NCBI GenBank assembly: GCA_035523875.1
Contig: DATKPY010000029.1
Coordinates: 62,001 to 126,000, forward strand
Origin: JASHUC01 sp035523875
Lineage (GTDB): Bacteria; Pseudomonadota; Gammaproteobacteria; Steroidobacterales; Steroidobacteraceae
Direction of reading: 5' to 3'
Length of the DNA stretch: 64,000 bases
The notes beneath the pieces were generated by a model. It was given only the letters and a program-made list of their open reading frames with translations, was not told where the DNA came from and did not search any database. Shown here piece after piece: positions 24,672 to 32,651 of this stretch (position 1 is its first letter; each line of letters opens with the position of its first letter). The position numbers were made by a program, and so were the translations under genes.

Positions 24672-25295
24672 GTGAGCCAGTACTTCGCCCTGCACCCGAG
24701 CAACCCCGAGCCGCGGCTGATCCGTCGCGCGGCGGATATCGTGCGTGGCGGCGGGGTGATCGCCTATCCGACCGACTCGTGCTACGCGCTCGGATGGCAC
24801 ATCGGGGACAAGGCTGCGCTCGAGCGCGTGCGGCGCATCCGCCAGGCCGACCGGCATCACCACTTCACGCTCGTCTGCCGCAGCGTCGGGGAAAGCGCGC
24901 GCTTCGCGCGGATCGACACGCCACAGTTCCGCCTCATCAAGGCCCTCACGCCGGGTCCGTACACCTTCCTGCTGCCCGCCACGCGCGAGACGCCCCGGCG
25001 CGTGCAGCACGAGCGGCGGCGCACCATCGGCATCCGGGTGCCCGATCACCCGGTGCCGCGGCTGCTGCTCGCGGAGCTCGGCGAGCCGCTCATGAGCTCG
25101 ACGCTGATCATTCCGGGCGATCCCCTGCCGCTCACGGACGCGCGCGAGATCCGCGCGCGCCTGGAGCGCGAGATCGATGCCGTGCTCGACGGGGGCAACT
25201 GCGGCGTCGAGCCGACGACGGTGGTCGACCTCGCGGTGTCTCCTCCGGTGGTGGTTCGTCGCGGCAAGGGTGATCTCGCCGTTTTGGGCCTATAA
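24672..25295 (+). CDS. Sua5/YciO/YrdC family protein, YciO type
   Basis: Family members form threonylcarbamoyl-AMP for the t6A base of tRNA; the YciO branch is less well defined. The 207-residue protein shows DIVRGGGVIAYPTDSCYALG, KAALERVRRIRQADRHHHFTLVC, the KALTPGPYTFLLPATRETPRR motif, and GIRVPDHP. It reads as YciO-like, with LMSSTLIIPGDPLPLTD near the C-terminus. Start is GTG 24672. Its stop overlaps the perfect TATAAT that probably drives trpS. Confidence 0.9.
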   Translation: MSQYFALHPSNPEPRLIRRAADIVRGGGVIAYPTDSCYALGWHIGDKAALERVRRIRQADRHHHFTLVCRSVGESARFARIDTPQFRLIKALTPGPYTFLLPATRETPRRVQHERRRTIGIRVPDHPVPRLLLAELGEPLMSSTLIIPGDPLPLTDAREIRARLEREIDAVLDGGNCGVEPTTVVDLAVSPPVVVRRGKGDLAVLGL

Positions 25296-25296
25296 T
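25291..25296 (+). promoter_or_regulatory. perfect -10 box (TATAAT) for trpS
   Basis: TATAAT ends 14 bases before the trpS ATG and overlaps the upstream stop codon. Transcription would start near 25303, giving a 5' leader of only about eight bases, and no Shine-Dalgarno is visible before the ATG. The -35 (GGGTGA around 25268) is weak. Confidence 0.45.
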
Positions 25297-25310
25297 GCCC
25301 GCTCATTTTC

Positions 25311-26528
25311 ATGAGCGTAAATCCACAGACGCGGCGCGTGCTCTCGGGGATGCGTCCGACCGGTCCGTTGCACCTCGGGAACTTTCACGGCGCGCTCCGC
25401 AACTGGGTGGACCTGCAGTACCAGTACGAGTGCTTTTTCTTCGTGGCCGACTGGCACGCACTCACGACCGGCTACGAGGACACCTCGCTCCTGCCGGAGC
25501 ACGTGCATGCCGTGCTCATCGACTGGCTCGCCGCGGGATTGAATCCCGGGGTCGCGACGCTGTTCGTGCAGTCGCACGTGCCGGAGCACGCCGAGCTCTT
25601 TTTGCTGCTCGCGATGCTGACGCCGCTCGGCTGGCTCGAGCGCGTCCCGACCTACAAGGAGCAGCAGGCCGAGCTCAAGGAAAAGGACTTGGCCACCTAC
25701 GGCTTTCTCGGCTACCCGGTGCTGCAGAGCGCGGACATCCTGCTCTACCGCGCCGACTTCGTGCCGGTGGGCGAGGATCAGGTCGCGCACGTGGAGATCA
25801 CCCGCGAGATCGCGCGCCGCTTCAATCATCTCTACGGGCGGGAGCCGCAGTTCGAGGAGAAGGCCGAGCGCGCGGTGAGGAGCCTGGGCGGGCGCAACAG
25901 CGCGCTCTACCGCCAGCTGCGGCGCCGTTTCCAGGAGGCGGGCGATGCCGAGGCGCTCGCGCGCGCACGGGCGCTCGTGCACGCGAACAGCCGCATCACC
26001 GTCGCGGACCGCGAGCGCCTGCTCGGCTTCCTCGAGGGCTCGGGCGTCACGATCCTTCCGGAGCCCCAGGCACTCCTCACCGCCACGCCGCGCGTGCCGG
26101 GGCTCGACGGACGCAAGATGTCGAAGTCCTACGCGAACACCATCGGGCTGCGCGAGGACCCCGATCAGGTGGCGCAGAAGCTGCGCACGATGCAGACCGA
26201 CCCGGCGCGTGCGCGCCGCAGCGATCCGGGGGATCCGGAGAAGTGTCCGGTGTGGGACCTGCACAAGATCTATTCCGACGAGCCGACGCGCGCCTGGGTG
26301 AACGAGGGATGCCGCTCGGCGGGCATCGGCTGCCTCGACTGCAAGAAGCCGGTGATTGAGAAAATCGTGGAGGAGGTCCGCCAGTTCCGGCGCCGGGCAC
26401 AGGAATTCGAGGACAATCCGGAGATCCTGCGCAGTATATTCGCCGAAGGCGCGGACAAGGCTCGCGAGGCCGCGCGACAGACGCTCGACGAGGTGCGTCG
26501 CGCGATGCACCTGCGCGCCGACCGATGA
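25311..26528 (+). CDS. trpS: tryptophanyl-tRNA synthetase
   Basis: Charges tRNA-Trp. At 405 residues it is longer than the usual 330, due to an insertion of about 60 residues (about 195-250, Arg/Ala-rich: LGGRNSALYRQLRRRFQEAG and HANSRITVADRERLLGFLE), as in some gammaproteobacterial enzymes. Class I motifs are PTGPLHLGNFHGAL near 16 and GRKMSKSYANTIGL near 265; the Rossmann core includes DIYLLYRADFVPVGEDQVAH. A Cys cluster (NEGCRSAGIGCLDCKKP) near 355 is unusual. Its stop overlaps scpA (ATGA). Confidence 0.94.
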   Translation: MSVNPQTRRVLSGMRPTGPLHLGNFHGALRNWVDLQYQYECFFFVADWHALTTGYEDTSLLPEHVHAVLIDWLAAGLNPGVATLFVQSHVPEHAELFLLLAMLTPLGWLERVPTYKEQQAELKEKDLATYGFLGYPVLQSADILLYRADFVPVGEDQVAHVEITREIARRFNHLYGREPQFEEKAERAVRSLGGRNSALYRQLRRRFQEAGDAEALARARALVHANSRITVADRERLLGFLEGSGVTILPEPQALLTATPRVPGLDGRKMSKSYANTIGLREDPDQVAQKLRTMQTDPARARRSDPGDPEKCPVWDLHKIYSDEPTRAWVNEGCRSAGIGCLDCKKPVIEKIVEEVRQFRRRAQEFEDNPEILRSIFAEGADKAREAARQTLDEVRRAMHLRADR

Positions 26529-27496
26529 GCGAGAAACCCGAGCTCAAGGTGATCGTGAACGAGCAGCCGCATCATCCGGCCCCCGCAAGCCCACCGGAGC
26601 AGGTAGAGATGCCATTCGCGGTGGTGAACGGCGAGCCGGTCACGCAGCTCCCGAGCGACCTGTACATCCCGCCGCAGGCGCTCGAGGTGTTTCTCGAAGC
26701 GTTCGAGGGGCCGCTCGATCTGCTGCTTTATCTCATCCGCCGCCAGAATCTCGACGTGCGCGATATCCCGATCGCCGAGATCACGCGGCAGTACATGCAG
26801 TACATCGAGCTCATGCACGACCTGCAGCTCGAGCTCGCGGGGGAGTACATGGTGATGGCGGCGACGCTCGCGGAGATCAAATCGCGCATGCTCTTGCCGC
26901 GCGCGCACACCCAGGAGGACGCGAGCGAGGAGGACCCGCGCGCCGAGCTGGTGCGGCGCCTGCAGGAGTACGAGCGCTTCAAGCAGGCGGCCGAGAATCT
27001 CGATCGACTGCCGCGGCTCGAGCGCGACGTGTGGGGGACGAGCGCGGAGATCACCGAGCGGCAGGTCGTGCGCCTGCTGCCGCAGGTGACGCTTCAGGAG
27101 ATGCTCGCGGCGTTCAAGGAGGTGGTGGTGCGCGCGGAGCTGTTCGCGCACCACCGCATCGAGCGCGAGCGGCTCTCGGTCCGCGAGCGGATGAGCGACG
27201 TCCTCGCGGCGCTCGAGCGGGCGAGCTTCGTCGAGTTCGCGCAGCTGTTTCACCCCGAGGAGGGCCGCATGGGCGTGACCGTGACGTTTGTGGCGCTGCT
27301 CGAGCTGGTGCGCGAAGGGCTCATCGAGATCGTTCAGGCCGCGCCCTTCGCGCCGCTGCACGTGCGCGCCGCGGCGCCCAATCGCACCTTGCGCCTGGTC
27401 GCCGACAATGCCGGTGGCGAGACGATCCCCGATGAGGCGCCGATGCAGGCGCCCGGGGAGGAGCCGTTCGAAGACGACGGAGCCGATGATCCATGA
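26525..27496 (+). CDS. scpA: segregation and condensation protein A
   Basis: Kleisin subunit that bridges the heads of an SMC dimer. The 323-residue protein has the ScpA start FEGPLDLLLYLIRRQNLDVRDIPI, AEITRQYMQYIELMHDL, then the helical middle and the winged-helix end (VTVTFVALLELVREGLIEIVQ). An N-terminal extension of about 55 residues precedes the domain. It overlaps trpS (ATGA) and scpB (ATGA), so the three are coupled. smc lies 8 kb upstream on the same strand. Confidence 0.94.
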   Translation: MSEKPELKVIVNEQPHHPAPASPPEQVEMPFAVVNGEPVTQLPSDLYIPPQALEVFLEAFEGPLDLLLYLIRRQNLDVRDIPIAEITRQYMQYIELMHDLQLELAGEYMVMAATLAEIKSRMLLPRAHTQEDASEEDPRAELVRRLQEYERFKQAAENLDRLPRLERDVWGTSAEITERQVVRLLPQVTLQEMLAAFKEVVVRAELFAHHRIERERLSVRERMSDVLAALERASFVEFAQLFHPEEGRMGVTVTFVALLELVREGLIEIVQAAPFAPLHVRAAAPNRTLRLVADNAGGETIPDEAPMQAPGEEPFEDDGADDP

Positions 27497-28224
27497 GCGA
27501 GCAACACCGCAAGAACGTGATCGAGGCGGCGCTGCTCGCGGCCGGCAAGTCGCTGCAGGTGGCCGAGCTCATCGAGCTGTTCGAGCCCGCTTCGCGGCCG
27601 ACTCGCGAGGAGGTGCGCGCCGCGCTCGATGCGCTTGCCGGGGACTACGCCGGCCGGGGCATCGAGCTCAAAGAGACGGGCGGCGGATTTCGCATCCAGG
27701 TGCGTCGCGAGCTCACGGCCGAGATTTCGCGGCTGTGGCCGGAGCGTCCACCGCGCTTCTCCCGGGCGCTCCTGGAGACGCTCGCGCTCATCGCCTACCG
27801 CCAGCCGCTCACGCGCGGGGAGATCGAGGCGGTACGTGGCGTCGCCGTGAATCCGAACATCGTGAAGACGCTCATCGAGCGCAACTGGGTGCGCGTCCTC
27901 GGGCAGCGCGACGTGCCGGGTCGCCCGGAGCTCCTCGGCACCACGCGCGAGTTCCTCGACTACTTCGGCCTGAAGAGTCTCGATGAGCTGCCGCCGCTCG
28001 CGGAGCTCAAGGTCATGGCCGAATTCAACGTCCAGCTCGACCTCGACACGGCGTTCCCGGGCGAGACCGACGACCCCGATGGCCGCGCGCCCGCGCAGCC
28101 CGCGGCGGACGCGCCGCCCGAGGTGAGTGACGGGCCGGGCGAGGAGCTCGACGAGGAGGCGGATCCCGGGCAGCAGCCGGAAGGCTCGCACGGTCTCGTC
28201 GCCGCGCGTCCCGAGCCCGAGTGA
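27493..28224 (+). CDS. scpB: segregation and condensation protein B
   Basis: Partner of ScpA in the SMC complex; two winged-helix domains. The 243-residue protein shows NVIEAALLAAGKSLQVAELIEL, GRGIELKETGGGFRIQVRREL, RFSRALLETLALIAYRQPLT and GRPELLGTTREFLDYFGL, the usual ScpB core (1-175), then an acidic Pro/Glu/Asp-rich tail of about 60 residues. The ATG overlaps the scpA stop; the stop overlaps the GTG of the RluB-like gene. Confidence 0.94.
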   Translation: MSEQHRKNVIEAALLAAGKSLQVAELIELFEPASRPTREEVRAALDALAGDYAGRGIELKETGGGFRIQVRRELTAEISRLWPERPPRFSRALLETLALIAYRQPLTRGEIEAVRGVAVNPNIVKTLIERNWVRVLGQRDVPGRPELLGTTREFLDYFGLKSLDELPPLAELKVMAEFNVQLDLDTAFPGETDDPDGRAPAQPAADAPPEVSDGPGEELDEEADPGQQPEGSHGLVAARPEPE

Positions 28225-29126
28225 GTCGGCGACCGGCGCGGGGCCGCGCAGCGCTCGGGCGCGAGCCGGCGGAGGCGGGCGAGCGCTTGCAGAAGGCGCT
28301 GGCGCAGCTCGGGCTCGGCTCGCGCCGCGAGGCCGAGGCGTGGATTCGCGCTGGGCGCGTGAGCGTCAACGGCAGCGTCGCGGCGCTCGGTGCGCGGGTG
28401 CTCCCCGCAGATCGGGTCAGCCTCGACGGCCGGCGCGTGCAGCAGCGCGCGAGCGGCGCGCAGCAGGCCTATCTGTGTCACCGCTCGCCCGGGGAGCCGC
28501 TCGCGCGCCGCGGCGGCGCGAGCGCGCAAGCCGGGGCGAGCCTGGAGCTGCGTTCGACGCTCCTCGAGCGGCTACCGCGCTCGGCCGGCCGGCGCTTCGT
28601 CGCGGTGAGCCCGATGCCCGCCCCCGACGGCGGCCTCGAGCTCGTGAGCGGCGATGGCGAGCTCGCCGCGCAGCTGCAGCGTGCGGTACGAGGGCTCACG
28701 GCGGAGTTCAGCGTGCGCGTGCGCAACGAGCTCGATCCCGCCCAGCTCGAGCGGATCTGCGAAGGCCTGCTCGATGACGGGGAGCGGCTCGCGGTGCTCG
28801 CGTGCACGCCGGCGGGCGGCGAGGGTACGAACCGCTGGTATACGCTGAGCGCGCGCGGGGCGAGCGGCCGGGCGGTCCGGCGGCTGTTCGAGCGCAACGG
28901 GGCGCTCGTGAGCCGGGTGCTGCGCACCCGGCTCGGTCCCGTGGCGCTCGAGCGAGCGCTCGGTCGCGGCCAGTTCCGGCCACTTGCCCCGGCGGAGCTC
29001 GCGGGATTCCTCGCCGCCGCGCGCGGGGAGCCCGAGTCCGAGACCCCCGCGGCTACTGCGCGTCGAAGCTCGCACCGCTCACCCCGCGGCTCGCGGGACC
29101 GAGCAGGGCCAGGTAGGGGGCGGTGA
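28221..29126 (+). CDS. RluB/RsuA-family protein lacking the catalytic aspartate
   Basis: Occupies the rluB position after scpB and resembles 23S rRNA pseudouridine synthase. It has an S4 domain (20-75: ERLQKALAQLGLGSRREAEA, IRAGRVSVNG) and the family C-terminal blocks VSGDGELAAQLQRA, EGTNRWYTLS and SGRAVRRLFERNGALVSRVL. The family motif GRLD, whose Asp is the essential nucleophile, aligns without gaps to S130-P131-M132-P133, so the Asp is Pro. The next block is PDGGLELVSGDGELA. Activity is therefore unlikely unless a nearby Asp (136) substitutes. The start GTG overlaps the scpB stop. The C-terminus is Arg/Ser-rich and overlaps yciK on the other strand by 74 bases. 301 residues. Confidence 0.82.
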   Translation: MSRRPARGRAALGREPAEAGERLQKALAQLGLGSRREAEAWIRAGRVSVNGSVAALGARVLPADRVSLDGRRVQQRASGAQQAYLCHRSPGEPLARRGGASAQAGASLELRSTLLERLPRSAGRRFVAVSPMPAPDGGLELVSGDGELAAQLQRAVRGLTAEFSVRVRNELDPAQLERICEGLLDDGERLAVLACTPAGGEGTNRWYTLSARGASGRAVRRLFERNGALVSRVLRTRLGPVALERALGRGQFRPLAPAELAGFLAAARGEPESETPAATARRSSHRSPRGSRDRAGPGRGR

Positions 29127-29811
29127 GGGACTCGGGCGTCGGAAGCGCTGCGGGATTCTCGGCCGGGTAGGCCTGCTGGCGCATGCGCGTGCGCGCCCGG
29201 CCGGGGTTGATCGCATTGACGCGGATCGGGGAGATGTCGGAAAGCTCCGCCGACAGCACCTGCGCGAGTCCCTCGAGGCCGAATTTCGACACCGCGTAAG
29301 CGCCCCAATACGCCCGTCCGTGCCGTCCGACGCCGCTCGAGGTAAACAGGATCGAGGCATCCGGGGAGCGTTTGAGCGCGGGCAGCAGCACCTGAGTGAG
29401 CGCGAACGCGGCGGTGAGATTGACGTGCAGCACCCGGCACCACATCGGCACGTCGTAATGCTCGATCGGCGTGAGCGTGCCGAGAAGCGCAGCATTGTGC
29501 AGCAGGCCATCGAGGCGGCCGAAGCGCTCGAGCACGGCAGCGGCCAGCCGGTCGTAGTCGCCCGCGAGCGCGCGCTCGAGGTCGAGCACGGCGACGGTCG
29601 AGCGTCCCGGGTTGACGGCGTCGATCTCGCTCAGCACGGAGTCGAGCTTGCGTTGGTTGCGGCCGAGCAGCACCACGGTCGCACCGTAGCGCGCGCAGTC
29701 GAGGGCGACGGCGCGGCCGAGCCCGTCGCTCGCGCCGGTCACCGCGATCACGCGCCCCTCGAGCTCGCCGCTCGCGGGCCGGTGGGTTCGGGGATCGAAG
29801 GTTGCATTCAC
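29053..29811 (-). CDS. yciK: YciK-family short-chain dehydrogenase
   Basis: Rossmann oxidoreductase of 252 residues. It has VTGASDGLG (cofactor loop), NAALLG, Ser in FTSSGVGRHGR and the active Tyr-Lys in WGAYAVSKFG; the ends INPGRARTRMRQQAYPAENP and FDAQ match E. coli YciK closely. Substrate unknown; the gene regularly neighbours ubiG and gph. The start is GTG 29811, overlapping the previous stop (GTGA); the long in-frame extension upstream is shadow coding. Last gene of the overlapping minus-strand operon. Confidence 0.93.
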   Translation of the reverse strand: MNATFDPRTHRPASGELEGRVIAVTGASDGLGRAVALDCARYGATVVLLGRNQRKLDSVLSEIDAVNPGRSTVAVLDLERALAGDYDRLAAAVLERFGRLDGLLHNAALLGTLTPIEHYDVPMWCRVLHVNLTAAFALTQVLLPALKRSPDASILFTSSGVGRHGRAYWGAYAVSKFGLEGLAQVLSAELSDISPIRVNAINPGRARTRMRQQAYPAENPAALPTPESLTAPYLALLGPASRGVSGASFDAQ

Positions 29812-30656
29812 GCGAGAGTCTCCGTCAGATGCTCGAATCCCCGGCCGCGCTCGGCCGAGCGGGCGGCGCGCCAGGCGTGCCAGCCATCGGCCAAGGCTCG
29901 CAGTGCGTGCGGTGCGGGCGGCACCGGCAGGGCCGATTCGCGCCGGCGCGAAGCGCGCGCCGTGAGCGCGGCCCAGACGATGAGGCCGCGCGCCGCCGGC
30001 TGCGCCGCCGGCACGAGCGCGCCCAAGCTCCCCGCGAGCGCGGCGCGCAGCGCCCCCTCGCGCGCGCGCACGAGCTCCGCGAGTTGCTGCGGCCACGGGC
30101 GGCGCGTGAGTGCCGCGGGCTCGACGCCGGCTTGCGCAAGCTCATCGAGCGGCAGGCGCGCGCAGCCGTGCTCGGCCGCGCGCGCGAGTTGCGCGAGGAG
30201 CTCGGATTCGCAGAGCGCGGCGCCGGCGCGGCGCGCGAATGTCGCGGCCTCCTCCGCGGGGCGCTGCTCCGCGGCGGCGCCCGCGCGCGCGAGCGGCACC
30301 ACGAGCGCGTCCGCCCAGCGCGCACAGTAGCGATCGAGCTCGGCGCGGGTGGCGAACGGCGCGCCGGCCAAGTCCCAGGCCGCATTGTCGATGAGTCCTG
30401 CCATCTCGGTCGCTCTGCAGCCGCGCAGCGCCTCACCGAGCGGGTGTACCGGCCGATCGGCCGCAATCCGTGCGCACTCCTCGCGCCACCACTCGAGGCG
30501 CAGGTGCGCCACGCGGTGCTCGAGGCCCGGACGCAGCGCCGCGCGAATCTCCTCCTCGATCCCGAAGAGGCTCTCGATCACGACGCGCACGCGAGCCGGA
30601 GAGTAAAGCCACGCGAAGTAGCGCTGCGCGCCCGCGCACTCAGGCCTCGCGAGCAT
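29808..30656 (-). CDS. squalene/phytoene synthase family protein, degenerate
   Basis: Resembles the trans-isoprenyl synthase fold (RYFAWLYSPARVRVVIESLFG and VAHLRLEWWREE). The first Asp-rich metal motif is replaced by EWWREE and no second Asp-rich motif is clear, so catalysis of squalene or phytoene formation is doubtful. Relatives in eukaryotes (NDUFAF6) assist respiratory complex I assembly, which could be a hint of function; that is only an analogy. From ATG 30656 it is 282 residues; the upstream extension is not supported. It overlaps rmuC by 17 bases and yciK by four. Confidence 0.7.
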   Translation of the reverse strand: MLARPECAGAQRYFAWLYSPARVRVVIESLFGIEEEIRAALRPGLEHRVAHLRLEWWREECARIAADRPVHPLGEALRGCRATEMAGLIDNAAWDLAGAPFATRAELDRYCARWADALVVPLARAGAAAEQRPAEEAATFARRAGAALCESELLAQLARAAEHGCARLPLDELAQAGVEPAALTRRPWPQQLAELVRAREGALRAALAGSLGALVPAAQPAARGLIVWAALTARASRRRESALPVPPAPHALRALADGWHAWRAARSAERGRGFEHLTETLA

Positions 30657-31941
30657 CGGACGGGCTGCCCTCGACGCTCGCGACGGCTGCGCTGTTGCGC
30701 GCGAGCTGCTCGACCGGATCGAGCGCCTCGAGCGGCGCATCGGCCGTGACACCGAGCTCGGGAAAGCGTCGCGCCTGCGGCAGCACCTGGCGCTCGAGGG
30801 AGCCGACGGCCGCGTTGTAGGCCTCGACGGCCGTGCCGAGCCGCTGCCCGAGGCGCGCGAGGTGGCCCACGAAGTTGCCGAGGCGCCGGTAGAGCTCCTG
30901 GCCGAGCTCGCGAATCACGGCCGCGTTCTGCGCAACGGCCGACTGGCGCCAGCCGTAGGCGACCGACTTGAGCAGCGCGATGAGCGTCGAGGGGGTCGCC
31001 AGGATCACACCCTGCTTGAGCGCGTTGTCGAGCAGCTCGGGGCGCTCGGCGAGCGCGGCGGCGAGGAACTGATCGCCCGGCAGGAACAGCACCGCAAACT
31101 CGGGGCTGCGCTCGAACTGTGCCCAGTAGCTCTTGGCGGCGAGCTCGCGCACGCGCATCTCGACCTGCTGCGCATGGCGCTTGAGGGCGAGCTGGCGCGC
31201 CTCCTCGCTTCCGGCCTCGAGCGCCTCGAGATAGGCATCGAGCGGGGTCTTCACATCGACCACGAGGTCGCGCGCATCGGGCATGTGCACCACGAGATCG
31301 GGGCGCAACGCGCCGTCCTCGGCGACCACGTGCAGCTGCTCGGTGAAGTCGCAGTGCTCGGCGAGCCCGGCAAGCTCGACGACCCGCCTGAGCGTGAGCT
31401 CGCCCCAGCGTCCGCGCACCTCCGGCCGGCGCAGCGCCGTGACGAGATTGCGCGTCTCGCGCTGCAGCTGCGCTTGGCTCGTCGTGAGCGTCTCGATCTG
31501 CGTGCGCAGCTGCGTGAACGCATCGCGCCGCTCGCGCTCGAGCGCGCCCACCTGCGCCTCGGTGCGCTCGAGGGCGACCTTCAAGGGCTCAACCAGCTGC
31601 GCGATCGCCGCTTCGCGCGCCTTGAGCGCGCTCTCGGCGACCGCCTGGTCGCGGCTCAGTGCCTCGCGCGCCATTCGCAGGAACAGCTCGCTGTTTGCGC
31701 GCAGCGTCTGCCCGGCGAGCGAGTCGAAGGCGCCGCGCAGCCGCGCCTCCGTTTCCGCCGTGAGCGCCGCGCGCTCGCTCGCGGTCTGTGTCGCGGCGGC
31801 GAGCCGCACGCGCGCACTTTCGAGCTCGACGGCGAGTGCGTGCAGATGGCGCGCGGCGCGCAGCTGCGCGGCGAGATAGCCGAGCACGCCGCCCAGCAGG
31901 AGTGCCCCCAGGGCGAGCGCCGCGCCAAGCAGGACCGTCAT
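30640..31941 (-). CDS. rmuC: DNA recombination protein RmuC
   Basis: RmuC-family protein, reported to limit inversion recombination between short inverted repeats; it has a nuclease-like domain. The 433 residues begin with a membrane helix (MTVLLGAALALGALLLGGVLG), then a long coiled coil (about 30-165), and the conserved C-terminal domain WGELTLRRVVELAGLAEHCDF, LVVDVKTPLDAYLEA, YWAQFERSPEFAVLFLPGDQFL and VILATPSTLIALLKSVAYGW. ATG 31941 touches the gph stop (TGATG). Confidence 0.93.
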   Translation of the reverse strand: MTVLLGAALALGALLLGGVLGYLAAQLRAARHLHALAVELESARVRLAAATQTASERAALTAETEARLRGAFDSLAGQTLRANSELFLRMAREALSRDQAVAESALKAREAAIAQLVEPLKVALERTEAQVGALERERRDAFTQLRTQIETLTTSQAQLQRETRNLVTALRRPEVRGRWGELTLRRVVELAGLAEHCDFTEQLHVVAEDGALRPDLVVHMPDARDLVVDVKTPLDAYLEALEAGSEEARQLALKRHAQQVEMRVRELAAKSYWAQFERSPEFAVLFLPGDQFLAAALAERPELLDNALKQGVILATPSTLIALLKSVAYGWRQSAVAQNAAVIRELGQELYRRLGNFVGHLARLGQRLGTAVEAYNAAVGSLERQVLPQARRFPELGVTADAPLEALDPVEQLARNSAAVASVEGSPSDAREA

Positions 31942-32651
31942 CACCTCGATGCTCCTCGCTCCGCCGCCGCGGTGCGCTCGCGCGAGCTCTCGAGATAGGC
32001 GATGAGCTCCTCGGGCGCCTCCAGCCACGCATCGGCCGGCCACTGCCGCGGTGTGTCGCTTGGCCCAATGTAGCCGAAGCAGGCGACCACCGCTCGCATG
32101 CCGGCGGCGCGCGCCGCGAGCACGTCGCGCTCGGCGTCTCCCACGTACACGCAGGCGGCGGGCGCGACGCCGAGCTGCTCGGCGGCGAAGAGGAGCGGGC
32201 GCGGATGCGGCTTGCGCTCGGGCAGCGTGTCACCGCTCACCACCGCGGCGGCGCGGCGGCGGAGCGCGAGCGCCTCGAGCAGCGGCTCGGTCAAGTGGGC
32301 GGGCTTGTTGGTGACCACGCCCCAGGGCAATCCGGCGCGCTCGAGATAGGCGAGCAGCTGCGGCACCCCCGCGAACGGACGAGTGTGCACGGCGAGCGCC
32401 GCCCCGTAGAGCTCGAGCAGCCGGTCCCGCAAGCTCAGGAACTTGGGCTCGGGTGCCTGCGGAAAGGCGATGCGCACGAGCGCGCTCGAGCCGTGGGAGA
32501 CGAAGGTGCGCACGCGCACGAAGTCGAGCGGATCGAGCCCCTGCTCGCCGCGCAGCGCATTGAGCGCATCGCTCAAGTCCTGCGCCGTATCGAGCAGCGT
32601 CCCGTCGAGGTCGAACAGGACGGCGCGGGGCGCATCCGCAGCCGCGCTCAT
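31941..32651 (-). CDS. gph: HAD phosphatase, Gph/MupP type
   Basis: HAD hydrolase with nucleophile Asp 14 and acid Asp 16 in FDLDGTLLDTA, Ser/Lys in VVTNKP and RKPHPRPL, and the metal Asp in YVGDAERDV. 236 residues. Annotated family members are phosphoglycolate phosphatases; the same position after ubiG in Pseudomonas encodes MupP, an N-acetylmuramate 6-phosphate phosphatase of cell-wall recycling, so this is the better-supported role here by context. Its ATG overlaps the ubiG stop by four bases; its own stop overlaps the rmuC ATG by one. Confidence 0.9.
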   Translation of the reverse strand: MSAAADAPRAVLFDLDGTLLDTAQDLSDALNALRGEQGLDPLDFVRVRTFVSHGSSALVRIAFPQAPEPKFLSLRDRLLELYGAALAVHTRPFAGVPQLLAYLERAGLPWGVVTNKPAHLTEPLLEALALRRRAAAVVSGDTLPERKPHPRPLLFAAEQLGVAPAACVYVGDAERDVLAARAAGMRAVVACFGYIGPSDTPRQWPADAWLEAPEELIAYLESSRERTAAAERGASR

